Shown here in pieces: positions 7,801 through 14,385 of a DNA stretch of 14,640 nt; within the stretch, counting starts at the first letter, position 1, and the number at the start of each line of letters is the position of its first letter. This stretch comes from an uncultured Clostridium sp. (GTDB lineage: Bacteria; Bacillota; Clostridia; Lachnospirales; Lachnospiraceae). Where the stretch lies: the NCBI GenBank assembly GCA_958349075.1, contig CATWBR010000051.1:1-14640 (forward strand). The letters are read 5' to 3'. A program made the translations under genes and the position numbers. A model generated the notes under the pieces. It saw only the letters and a program-made list of their open reading frames with translations, had not been told where the DNA came from and searched no databases.

Positions 7801-10036
7801 TGTAAAATTCCTCCCACATTTCCCTGAACGGCAGAGCATCCAGGGGTTCTGCATCGGGATCCCCGTGGATAAAACGGCAGTTATCCAGTTTTGTCCCCAG
7901 AAGCATCTCCACGCCCCAGGCCGTTGTGTATTCCAGTTCCTTCTTTTCCTCAATCAGCTCGTTTAACCGGTTCAGGATACTGATGCAGGCGCCTTCTCCG
8001 TTCGCAAACAACTTTGACGCCTGTTTTTCGTCTACATCCACGGGCGGCAGAATCCACTCTTTTTTTGTATCGTAGAGCCCGTATCCCGGCGTGTTTAAGA
8101 TATCCTGAGCCTCACTTTTCTCCCCCAGCAGTTCGCCGAGCAGCACCTGTTCACGCCCCGTAGGCTCCGTCAGCTCCTGCAGAAGCGGTTTGACTGCCGG
8201 AAATTCCTCAGGCTGTTCATTTTTTATCTGGAGGGCTAAGTCGAGAGCGCCCATCCGGCATTCTTCGGACCCGGTCCTGATCAGCCTGCCGACGGAGGCC
8301 TGCAGCGCGGCCGGCCCCTGCTTTCTGAGAAGCTTAAGCACTCCGGCCCTGCCCTTCTTATATTTGAGGTTCTGTTCAATTTTCAGATAATCTTCCGCTG
8401 TCAATTCCATATCCTCCACCAGAAGAAAGGCGGACTGCATCGTGTACTCCTCCGGGTTGTGAAGCAGTTCAAATAGGACGTCCCGCCTTATCTGGGACTG
8501 CGGCCGGTATAACAGCACGCGGGCGGCCGCAGCGCGGGAAGCGCCGGACGAGTTACCCTGGCCGACCGTCGGGATCAGCCCCGCCGCTTCATCCAGGTAT
8601 GATTCATCCTGGAGCATCCAGGCAATCAGGCACATCCTGACCGCAATGTCGGACTGGGTCATGGTCACGCGGTACCATGGAAAGATACATGGGTTTAAAT
8701 CCAGCCCCTTTTTGGGAATCCGCCCAAGAATATCCCGGAGCAGGCCGTAAATCTTCCTGGCCTCTTCCTCATTTTCAAACAGATCGGTCACCGGCTTCCC
8801 GTCCGGTTTTCTGATTTTCCCGTCGCGAAGCTGGAAATAGGATTTTCCGTCTTTCTCCTCGATCAGTGTTCGGAAATCGCCGTATGTATTGTCCATAAAA
8901 CCGGGAAGGAAACAGGCCACCAATTCCAAATCCTCAGGCCAGCTTAAGATGACCTCTTTTGCCGCTTTCCTCTTCAGATGTCCATACTGCAGGGAGCGGT
9001 TAAAATAGGAGGCCGTCATCTTCTGGTTCTTCGTCCCCTGCCTAATCAGTTTCTGCATCGCATCGATTGCCCGCTCTGCATCATAGAATCCGAGCGCCCA
9101 CAGGCCGCAGCTAATCGCCACGGAATCATTGCTTTCGAGCTGTTCCCTGCAGGCAGCTTCATCTCTCAGGCAGTTTCCCATCAGGCGCACCAGCTTTTCC
9201 GTAATACGGTCGATGTTTTTTTCATCGAAAATGCCGATCCAGGTACTGACGGCCCGTTTGATGGAAGAATAGCGGACAAGATCATTTTCCTCGATCACCG
9301 CAAACAGGTGCAGGAATGCCTCGGGACGGCCGGCATCCATGGTTTCACAAACAGCCTGTCTGGCCCCCTCCTGAAGCCTCGCAGCCAAAAGGAATTTGCC
9401 GAGCACTTCATAGAGCCCGCTGTTTTTGCTCATAACGATTCCGCGGATCAGTTCATGGCTGAGCATCAGGGTGTTTCCTTCTCCCATCAGGATATCTTCC
9501 ACAGCCCGGATTGTTTCCGTTTCTCCCCGGTCAATCCTGGCCGCCAGCATTCCCGCGTAGCTGAAACGTTCCGATCTGGCATGGTCGTAAATCTCCGGAT
9601 CCACCTGCCCGGTCAGAACCGCGGAAAGCGATGCCCCGTAGAAATCCAGCCTCGAATAAGCCCAGAGAAGCAGTATACTCTGAAATACAAACGGCAGGTA
9701 GCTCTTTGAGCGCACGCTGCGCCTGTACCATCCGGCCGTCATCTGGAACTGGTTCATCTGATCCAGGGCATAATAAAATTCTTCGGTCAGGTATTCCGGC
9801 ACACAGACCTCCACCAGTCCCCGCAGTTCGTTTTTATAAAGCTCACTGAGTGTCCCATATCTGCCGCTCTCCAGTTGTTCCCTCATCCATCTCTGGGGTT
9901 CCTGGGGTACAGAATAGTATGCCATTCCAGGCAGCAGTTGTTTCTCTCCGGCGGAAAGGGCATGTGCCTTCTCCTTGACACCCGCAATCCAGTTTTCCGT
10001 CATTTTACGTCTTGTCTGATATGTATAATCCGCCAT
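4835..10036 (-). CDS. Giant DUF5724/DUF4132 (MolR/YehI-like) protein
   Basis: A protein of 1733 residues, mostly alpha-helical with helical-repeat-like N-terminal two-thirds, no signal peptide and no clear membrane helix. The C-terminal third carries marks I associate with DUF5724/DUF4132 proteins: FGAQRRASE (1280-1288) followed by LQNLSVNAGFTDVTRL; HPSDL at 1473 with the QIKQPFKQVFRELY block ending at 1507; IPDVLYSEVMRDVDLAVSVA (about 1598-1617); and YTVHLGSGVVH (about 1666-1676). The E. coli relative YehI (MolR) lies in a locus with an AAA+ ATPase, a VWA protein and a SWIM zinc-finger protein; none of these is in this window. Biochemical function is unknown, and the old link of MolR to molybdate regulation is weak. 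GGAGG (10042-10046) lies five bases before the ATG. It follows the 143-residue gene by 17 bases, so the two form an operon. Family assignment is from remembered motifs. Confidence 0.8.
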   Translation of the reverse strand: MADYTYQTRRKMTENWIAGVKEKAHALSAGEKQLLPGMAYYSVPQEPQRWMREQLESGRYGTLSELYKNELRGLVEVCVPEYLTEEFYYALDQMNQFQMTAGWYRRSVRSKSYLPFVFQSILLLWAYSRLDFYGASLSAVLTGQVDPEIYDHARSERFSYAGMLAARIDRGETETIRAVEDILMGEGNTLMLSHELIRGIVMSKNSGLYEVLGKFLLAARLQEGARQAVCETMDAGRPEAFLHLFAVIEENDLVRYSSIKRAVSTWIGIFDEKNIDRITEKLVRLMGNCLRDEAACREQLESNDSVAISCGLWALGFYDAERAIDAMQKLIRQGTKNQKMTASYFNRSLQYGHLKRKAAKEVILSWPEDLELVACFLPGFMDNTYGDFRTLIEEKDGKSYFQLRDGKIRKPDGKPVTDLFENEEEARKIYGLLRDILGRIPKKGLDLNPCIFPWYRVTMTQSDIAVRMCLIAWMLQDESYLDEAAGLIPTVGQGNSSGASRAAAARVLLYRPQSQIRRDVLFELLHNPEEYTMQSAFLLVEDMELTAEDYLKIEQNLKYKKGRAGVLKLLRKQGPAALQASVGRLIRTGSEECRMGALDLALQIKNEQPEEFPAVKPLLQELTEPTGREQVLLGELLGEKSEAQDILNTPGYGLYDTKKEWILPPVDVDEKQASKLFANGEGACISILNRLNELIEEKKELEYTTAWGVEMLLGTKLDNCRFIHGDPDAEPLDALPFREMWEEFYRNEIKTPEMLLELYLYQKCRAQRGPYERNIDLYKKVFGSGLIKKPPFKDLIQGLRCGAQARTVIDTLYSQFVPAGIKARFGLIGTAKLVSVLDKSNALYECEEKAWNGTIEKYTKRAADLPVFEEMRWWLSLADEKDWGSAFTLRFKLQEFYGKIKDSEKFRRYNRVRAGYLNLSDYVQCYVRGIWDKDLFYKSVFSFLDMKSLLGPVSAVEQKGAVSSRDARVGELNSFFGQGVIKPADGKYHFDQIGDEIPAMKLAHEIYHEIVPLVLKVELKRGEQETPFSGYVSSIRVIYGIDLMIQILTALGKETLQRAGGYYSNNCDRKMVLSHLLKVCRPNPGETAKDLKKALKGTDITKKRLVEMAMYAQQWIPLLEEYLGLPGFQSGCYYFMAHTGERLDEFTTSMIAKYTPLTPEELRDGAFDIHWFFEAYDKLGDKEFKLLYDAAKYSSTGAAHARARKYADAALGKVDKETLKAEITDKRNKDLLMSIGLLPLAGNEKNTGGKISERDKKKREEDLLDRYQFIQKFHKESKKFGAQRRASEGRAVALALQNLSVNAGFTDVTRLTLRMENRLVETMERYFDWSSQGEVELRILVDENGKSSLQCAKGGKMLKSIPAKYKKNETVLEYQDVNKKLKEQYSRTKQMMEQAMEDRTSFEVWEFLELAKNPVVRPIVTPLVVMAAEDAVSGDGGNTDAKIRLGFLKEEGLEDWSGTVTPLKPDEKILIAHPSDLYREGHWHEYQKMLFDRQIKQPFKQVFRELYVKLTEELDKDDSRMFSGNQIQPQKTVGALRSRRWVADYEDGLQKIYYKENIVARIYAMADWFSPSDVEAPTLEWVVFSDRKTFRQLKIREIPDVLYSEVMRDVDLAVSVAHAGGVDPETSHSTVEMRKAIVECNLELFKIKNVRLEGSHAFIDGKLGQYTVHLGSGVVHQMGNAMLFVVPVHSQHRGRIFLPFIDDDPKTAEILSKILLFAEDTKIKDPSILEQIR

Positions 10037-10053
10037 CTAATCCTCCGTTTCCC

Positions 10054-10485
10054 TTACCAGCCCGACAGCATTGTAAGTCTTATGAATGTAAATACGGGTT
10101 CTCCGCCTTCACCGGCTCCCCACGGAACCGCCTGCTCCAGAGCGGTCAGTTCCTCCGCGCCGGCAAACACGCGGTATATTCCGTCTTTAAAGCATTGGAC
10201 TGCATTTTCCGCCGCCTTTTCGGGATCCGCATCGCTGCCTCCCCGAAGGCCGAAGGAAACCTTCCCCGCAGCGGCCTGCCCGCTGATTTGATCCTTTGTC
10301 AGGTAAGAAAGCACCTGCCCCTCATCCCTCCGCTCATTATATTGCCTTACGGAAAGACTCACCAGTTCCGTGAGAAGTTCCCGCACCGTATCCGGCCTTC
10401 TTACCAGTTCAAAAGCGATCGGAGACAGGTCTTCTTTTTTCTGTTTTCCGGCCCTCTTCATCCTTGCATAGATTGTGTAAGCCAT
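10054..10485 (-). CDS. Unrecognised 143-residue partner of the DUF4132 protein
   Basis: A soluble protein of 143 residues that I cannot name. It starts MAYTIYARMKRAGKQKK, a short strand plus a basic segment. It then has an amphipathic helix (about 32-52, RELLTELVSLSVRQYNERRD), a Gly-rich turn with a strand (KVSFGLRGG, about 74-82), a helix (PEKAAENAVQCFKDGIYRVF), and a C-terminal strand, PVFTFIRLTMLSGW. The alternating strand/helix layout suggests a compact alpha/beta fold. GGGAGGTG lies just before the ATG. It is the first gene of a two-gene operon, 17 bases ahead of the DUF4132 gene, so a physical or functional partnership is likely. No catalytic motif is evident. Confidence 0.7.
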   Translation of the reverse strand: MAYTIYARMKRAGKQKKEDLSPIAFELVRRPDTVRELLTELVSLSVRQYNERRDEGQVLSYLTKDQISGQAAAGKVSFGLRGGSDADPEKAAENAVQCFKDGIYRVFAGAEELTALEQAVPWGAGEGGEPVFTFIRLTMLSGW

Positions 10486-10515
10486 ATGACACCTCCCATA
10501 ACAATACTTACTATC

Positions 10516-10544
10516 AGTTTAACGTTAATGGAATGAATAAACAA
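10516..10544 (-). promoter_or_regulatory. Candidate housekeeping promoter of the DUF4132 operon with overlapping palindrome
   Basis: On the minus strand TTGTTT (plus-strand bases 10539-10544) and TAAACT (10516-10521) are separated by 17 bases, a sigma-A arrangement with about four of six matches in each box. The perfect palindrome TTAACGTTAA (10519-10528) overlaps the -10 box and could be an operator. The start would be about 25 bases before the ATG at 10485. A weak AAGC/GCTT stem just upstream, after the amidohydrolase stop at 10569, may be a poor terminator for that gene. Confidence 0.45.
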
Positions 10545-10568
10545 GCGGTTTTCGCAGCGGCTTTGCTG

Positions 10569-11768
10569 TTATTTCCGTAAGAATTCAAATGCCGCCAGCG
10601 CCATTGCCCTGGTTGCCAGTTTGATATATTTTTCATCCACCATGAATTGTCCGCTGTGGGCAGGGGCGAAATTCCCCGTCCCAAGCTGGAGGTAACAGGA
10701 GGGCGCCTTTTGGGAATAAAAGCCGAAATCTTCCGCCGTCAGTGCCTGGCGGCTTCCCGTCAGCACACCGGGTTCCGGAATCTGCTCCATAATTCCGCCG
10801 TAAAGCTCGGAAGTATATTTTGCCATAAGCGAAGTGACAAATTCCGTAAGCGGCCCATCATTGTATATAGCCGGATATCCCGGACTGATATCCACATCAC
10901 ATGTGCCGCCGGCGGCCGCCGCTATCCCTGCACAAATCTCCCGGATCTGCCGGAACATGATTTCCCTTGTCTCCTCCCTTGCATTCCGCATCATGCAGAA
11001 GAGTTCGGCCCTGTCGGCCACGATATTGCCGGCCCGGCCTCCGCAAATCCGTCCCACGTTCAGGGTTGACTGCTGCATGGGGCTTATGTTTCTCGACACA
11101 ATGGTATTCAGCGCCATCACGATATTGGCGGCAATCTGGATTGCATCGATTCCGTCCTGGGGCGCGGAGGAGTGGGCCGCCTTTCCGTGAACCGTGATAT
11201 GGCAGCCGTCCGAGTAAGAAGTCAGATACCCGGTCCCAATCAGAAACTGCCCTGCCCGGACCGGATTAACATGCAGCCCGAAACAGGCGTCCGGCAGTTC
11301 ATCCATCAGTCCCTGCTCTATCATTTTCCGGCCGCCTCCGCCCCGCTCTTCCCCGGGCTGAAATACGAGTTTTGCCCGGCCGGACCAGGAGTCCTTCATT
11401 CTGTTGAGAATTTCTCCCACCGCCAGAAGGTTGGCCGTATGCACATCATGTCCGCATGCATGCATAATTCCTTCCCTTTTTGATTTAAACGACAGTTCCC
11501 TCTCCTCACCGATAGGCAGCGCGTCCATATCCGCCCGCAGCATCAGAAGCTTTCCCGGCCTTCCGCTGTCGATGCACGCCACAATGCCGGGTTCCACTGG
11601 GCTTTTATCATAGGGTATTCCCATCCGTTTAAGCTCATCTGCCACCAGTGCGCTTGTTTCATACTCCTCAAAAGCCGTTTCAGGGTTCTGGTGAATCCTG
11701 CGCCGGATGGAGATTGTGTTGTTTTCCAGTTCGTCTGAGAGTTTTATAATTCTTTCTATGGGCTCCAT
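10569..11768 (-). CDS. M20-family amidohydrolase (N-acyl amino acid hydrolase/HipO-like)
   Basis: A cytoplasmic metallo-amidohydrolase of 399 residues, the usual size for the M20D/HipO-AbgB group. Motifs seen: RRRIHQNPETAFEE (22-35), LRADMDALPI (77-86), MHACGHDVHT (102-111) with metal-site Cys105 and His107, QPGEERGGGG (137-146) with the Glu140-Glu141 pair, GLHV (164-167), GKAAHSS (195-201) in the dimerisation/lid domain, and the C-terminal AEDFGFY and HSGQF. The family uses two divalent metals to hydrolyse N-acyl or N-aroyl amino acids, and some members act on amidated conjugates or dipeptides. AGGAGG at 11778-11783 sits nine bases before the ATG at 11768; the in-frame ATG at 11810 has no ribosome site and would begin inside a hairpin, so I use 11768. 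Exact substrate is unknown. The 196-base gap to the upstream dehydrogenase gene holds its own promoter candidate. Confidence 0.9.
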   Translation of the reverse strand: MEPIERIIKLSDELENNTISIRRRIHQNPETAFEEYETSALVADELKRMGIPYDKSPVEPGIVACIDSGRPGKLLMLRADMDALPIGEERELSFKSKREGIMHACGHDVHTANLLAVGEILNRMKDSWSGRAKLVFQPGEERGGGGRKMIEQGLMDELPDACFGLHVNPVRAGQFLIGTGYLTSYSDGCHITVHGKAAHSSAPQDGIDAIQIAANIVMALNTIVSRNISPMQQSTLNVGRICGGRAGNIVADRAELFCMMRNAREETREIMFRQIREICAGIAAAAGGTCDVDISPGYPAIYNDGPLTEFVTSLMAKYTSELYGGIMEQIPEPGVLTGSRQALTAEDFGFYSQKAPSCYLQLGTGNFAPAHSGQFMVDEKYIKLATRAMALAAFEFLRK

Positions 11769-11777
11769 AGGCCGCTG

Positions 11778-11783
11778 CCTCCT
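11778..11783 (-). promoter_or_regulatory. RBS that sets the amidohydrolase start
   Basis: The minus strand reads AGGAGG, nine bases before the ATG at 11768. It lies inside the extension that would be translated from the ATG at 11810 and therefore argues for the shorter protein, whose N-terminus (MEPIER) also fits the family better. Confidence 0.7.
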
Positions 11784-11809
11784 GCTGCCGGTAATATTAT
11801 AATAATCCA

Positions 11810-11847
11810 TACAAAGCGGATGCCCCTATTCGGACATCCGCTTTGTA
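11810..11847 (-). other. 13-bp perfect hairpin in the amidohydrolase leader
   Basis: TACAAAGCGGATG (11810-11822) and CATCCGCTTTGTA (11835-11847) form a perfect 13-bp stem with a 12-base loop. Two further C-G pairs inside the loop (11824-11825 with 11832-11833) are possible after a mismatch. No U-run follows on either strand, so it is not a canonical intrinsic terminator. On the minus strand it ends 41 bases before the amidohydrolase ATG, so it would lie in the 5' leader. It may be a processing, stability or regulatory hairpin. Confidence 0.6.
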
Positions 11848-11885
11848 CAGATCGTTTCAGTTATTTTCATAAACCTGTTATGAAC

Positions 11886-11917
11886 GGAATCCTTTGTCTG
11901 AATCATAGCAGGATTCC
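11886..11917. repeat. 8-bp inverted repeat in the dehydrogenase-amidohydrolase gap
   Basis: GGAATCCT (11886-11893) and AGGATTCC (11910-11917) are perfect inverted repeats with a 16-base loop. They lie 48 bases or more past the dehydrogenase stop (11965) and overlap the candidate -10 region of the amidohydrolase promoter. It could act as a weak 3'-end hairpin for the upstream genes or as regulator half-sites. No U-tract follows. Confidence 0.35.
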
Positions 11918-11931
11918 TGCCTCTTATGCAA
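11902..11931 (-). promoter_or_regulatory. Candidate promoter of the M20 amidohydrolase with palindromic spacer
   Basis: The minus strand reads TTGCAT (plus bases 11926-11931), 18 bases, then TATGAT (11902-11907), preceded by TG one base away to give an extended -10 (TGCTATGAT). The -10 box matches five of six consensus bases. The spacer holds a near-perfect palindrome, GCAGGATTCCTGC (11908-11920, central T), a plausible operator. The start would be near 11895, giving a leader of about 125 bases that includes the 13-bp hairpin. Confidence 0.5.
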
Positions 11932-11964
11932 GGGGTTAGGGCTTCAAACATTAAGAGTTTCACC

Positions 11965-13077
11965 TTAATACAGCCTGCCGTAAATCTCCAGCACCTGCTC
12001 CAGGTTTATCTCCACATAACTGTTGGCCATCAGCCTGCCCTGGTTTTCCATAACGGAGCCCGCAAATTCCGCCAGCTTCTCACGCGGTACTCCATATTCA
12101 TGCAGGGCCTTTTTAGGAAGAAGGAATCCCAGCAGTTTTTCCAGTTCCTCATATACTTCCCCCTCCCGGCATTCCAGAATACCGGCCAGGAAACGGTTCA
12201 GCACGGCAATCTCCCCATCCGCCCTGCGCTCCATATAATAGTTCATGACACCGGTGAAGACAGCGTAGTTCGATTCCCCATGTGCAACGTGGAAGGCGGC
12301 TCCCAGGGGGTAGCTCAGTGCATGGACCGCCGCGCAGCCTGCATTTCCAAAGGCAATTCCGGCAAAACAGCTCGCAGTCAGGAAATCGTCCGTCAGCTCC
12401 GCCCTGACTCCCTCTCCCTCTGCGAGGATTTTTTGATACCCCCTCAGAATCATTTCGATTGCCTTGTATCCAAAAAGCCGGGTGAACTCATTCCCCTTGG
12501 GGGACAGGATTGACTCCACCGCGTGGATTAGGGCATCGATTGAACTGGTGGCAAATACATAAGGCGGCAGCTTTTCCAGCAGCTCCGGCACCAGCACTGC
12601 CCGATCCGCATACATTGCATTGCCGGCCATCCCCTTTTTCGTCCCTTTTGAGATTAAAGCAAGTATGGAGATATTGGTCATCTCGCTCCCAGTGCCGCAG
12701 GTTGTCGGAACAAGTATCAGTTCCCTGGCCTTTTCCGGCCGGATTCTGCCCTCGTAAAGTCCGGCAACCGGAGTCAGCGTTTTCAGGGCAAACAGCTTTG
12801 CAATATCGATTACGGTTCCCCCGCCGATTCCAATGATACGTTTATACTCACCTTTCCGGTCGCGGGCCATTGCCTCCACCATTTCGTCCGACGGCTCCCC
12901 CGCGCCGTACCGTTCCTGATACAATACATCGCAGGCCAGCCTGAGCTTGTCAAAATACGGACGGTAAACGGCCTCATTTGTAATAATCAAATCACCGGCC
13001 CCCAGCTTCAAGTCAGCGGCAAACGCTTCTGCCGTCCGGTACCGCCAGATGGCCGGCCTTATCATAAATTGTTCCAC
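11965..13077 (-). CDS. 4hbD: 4-hydroxybutyrate dehydrogenase (iron-containing ADH family)
   Basis: A cytoplasmic NAD-dependent group III alcohol dehydrogenase of 370 residues. It interconverts 4-hydroxybutyrate and succinic semialdehyde in the succinate/4-aminobutyrate pathways of clostridia. Seen in the sequence: the GGGTVID nucleotide-binding loop (85-91), TTCGTGSE (125-132), and the metal ligands Asp181, His185 (SSIDALIHAVES), His252 (AVHALSYPLG) and His266 (HVAHGESN). The stretches LGAGDLIITNE, ERYGAGEPSDEM and LVPTTCGTGSEMTN closely resemble the Clostridium kluyveri enzyme as I remember it, including total length. A GTG start at 13077 is chosen because AGGAGG lies five bases ahead; the ATG at 13125 would add 16 residues, has no ribosome site and lacks family similarity. 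It follows the CoA-transferase gene by 51 bases, same operon. A related short-chain hydroxyacid dehydrogenase is the main alternative. Confidence 0.85.
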   Translation of the reverse strand: MEQFMIRPAIWRYRTAEAFAADLKLGAGDLIITNEAVYRPYFDKLRLACDVLYQERYGAGEPSDEMVEAMARDRKGEYKRIIGIGGGTVIDIAKLFALKTLTPVAGLYEGRIRPEKARELILVPTTCGTGSEMTNISILALISKGTKKGMAGNAMYADRAVLVPELLEKLPPYVFATSSIDALIHAVESILSPKGNEFTRLFGYKAIEMILRGYQKILAEGEGVRAELTDDFLTASCFAGIAFGNAGCAAVHALSYPLGAAFHVAHGESNYAVFTGVMNYYMERRADGEIAVLNRFLAGILECREGEVYEELEKLLGFLLPKKALHEYGVPREKLAEFAGSVMENQGRLMANSYVEINLEQVLEIYGRLY

Positions 13078-13082
13078 GGTTT

Positions 13083-13088
13083 CCTCCT
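13083..13088 (-). promoter_or_regulatory. RBS that sets the GTG start of 4-hydroxybutyrate dehydrogenase
   Basis: The minus strand reads AGGAGG followed by AAACC and then GTG at 13077. The spacing of five bases and the strong match decide for the GTG over the upstream ATG at 13125 and the in-frame ATG at 13065. Confidence 0.65.
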
Positions 13089-13128
13089 GTCCTCCATTTT
13101 CCCCATTATCATACCTTTGCGGCATCCG

Positions 13129-14319
13129 CTAAATTACCCCTTCCCGCTTCAGCCTCTCAAGCTCATCTGCCGAGAATCCGAGCATCTTACCGTATATCTC
13201 GTCATTATGCTGTCCCAGAAGCGGCGGCGTCCTGAAAATATCAGGATCTGTTTCCGACATTTTCACCACCGGACCGTTCATCGTAAGCGTTCCCAGCTCC
13301 GGGTGCTCCACCTGCCGGATCATCTTCCTGTAGAGTAATTGTTCATCCCGCACCATCTCGTCAATCGTGTTCACCCGCGCCGCAGGTATTCCGTATGTCC
13401 CGCAGAGCGATAGAATCTCATCCATCTTTTTCGTTTTCACCCATTTTTCCACAATGGAATCACATTCTTTAATGTGATGGATACGCCCTGAAAGGAACCG
13501 GAAGTCCGGATCCTCCAACAGTTCCTCCCTCCCAATCATCCTGCACAGGTTTTTAAACGCCGTGTCCTGGCCTGCATGGATAAACGCCTGCCTGCCGTCC
13601 GCCGTCTCGTAAAAGTTTGCGGGGTAGGAGGCCCGATCCTGGTTGCCGTTGCGCTTCATTACTTCGCCCAGCTGATAGTAATTGATTATCGCCGAGTGGG
13701 TCAGCGAACTTGCGGCATCCAGAAGCGAAACATCCACAACCTGCCCTCTGCCGGTTTTCTGCCTTGCCTGAAGCGCTGCCAGGGTACCGATTGCACCGTA
13801 CAGCCCGGAGGTAAAGTCGCACACATATGTCCCTATCATCGTCGGTTTCCCTTCCGGTTCCCCGGTAATGTCCATCAGGCCGCTGACGGACTGGCCGACG
13901 GCGTCAAAGCATACTCTGTTTTTATAAGGCCCGTCCTGGCCGAAGCCGGATAATCTTGTAATAATAAGACGTGGATTCCGTTTCAGAAGCTCATCGGGAG
14001 CCAGCCCCATCTTTTCAAGCGTACCCGCCCTGAAATTTTCTACCAGGATGTCGGCGTCCTCCAGAAGCCGGTGCAGAATCTGCTGTGCCTCCGGTTTCCG
14101 GAAATCCAGTGTAATGCTTCTCTTATTCCTGTTGTGTGTCATAAAATAGGTACTCTCACCTTTATAAAACGGCGCATACCCCCTTGCCATGTCCCCCTCA
14201 TCCTTTTTCTCCACCTTTATGACATCGGCGCCGAAATCGCCCAGAATCATTGAGCAGTGAGGCCCTGCTATGACCCGCGACAAATCAATGACTCGTATAC
14301 CGTCTAATGCTTTTTCCAT
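13129..14319 (-). CDS. CaiB/BaiF (family III) CoA-transferase
   Basis: A cytoplasmic protein of 396 residues, the normal length for family III CoA-transferases, which swap CoA between acyl-CoA and free acid through an aspartyl-CoA anhydride intermediate. Seen: the N-terminal LDGIRVIDLSRVIAGPHCSM (5-24), LGDFGADVIKVEK (26-38), the NRNKRSITLDFRKPE stretch (63-77), ADILVENFRAGTLEKMGL (89-106), RLIITRLSGFGQDGPY (117-132), and the catalytic aspartate in TYVCDFTSGLYG (Asp168). The C-terminal LGQHNDEI is also typical. AAGGAGGA lies four bases before the ATG. The next gene is 4-hydroxybutyrate dehydrogenase and the preceding one a TctA permease, which suggests activation of an imported carboxylate, perhaps a C4 hydroxyacid. 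The acid cannot be told from sequence; relatives act on formate/oxalate, carnitine, bile acids, succinate and others. Confidence 0.9.
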   Translation of the reverse strand: MEKALDGIRVIDLSRVIAGPHCSMILGDFGADVIKVEKKDEGDMARGYAPFYKGESTYFMTHNRNKRSITLDFRKPEAQQILHRLLEDADILVENFRAGTLEKMGLAPDELLKRNPRLIITRLSGFGQDGPYKNRVCFDAVGQSVSGLMDITGEPEGKPTMIGTYVCDFTSGLYGAIGTLAALQARQKTGRGQVVDVSLLDAASSLTHSAIINYYQLGEVMKRNGNQDRASYPANFYETADGRQAFIHAGQDTAFKNLCRMIGREELLEDPDFRFLSGRIHHIKECDSIVEKWVKTKKMDEILSLCGTYGIPAARVNTIDEMVRDEQLLYRKMIRQVEHPELGTLTMNGPVVKMSETDPDIFRTPPLLGQHNDEIYGKMLGFSADELERLKREGVI

Positions 14320-14385
14320 AAAATCCTCCTTGTCCTATTCGTTACCGGTGCTTTCCAGCCGCTGTTCCCGGCAGTTTTGTCTCCG

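Noticed and set aside
8978..9709. Plus-strand open frame of 243 codons inside the giant gene
   Set aside because: Antisense to the DUF4132 coding frame, composition unlike a real protein, no Shine-Dalgarno sequence; long shadow frames are expected opposite a 5.2-kb gene.
11926..12513. Plus-strand open frame of 195 codons opposite the dehydrogenase gene
   Set aside because: Overlaps the convincing 4-hydroxybutyrate dehydrogenase frame; the translation shows no motif and no ribosome site.
13078..13125. Longer dehydrogenase form starting at the ATG at 13125
   Set aside because: No ribosome site before that ATG, the 16 extra residues look unlike the family, and a strong AGGAGG is placed for the GTG at 13077.
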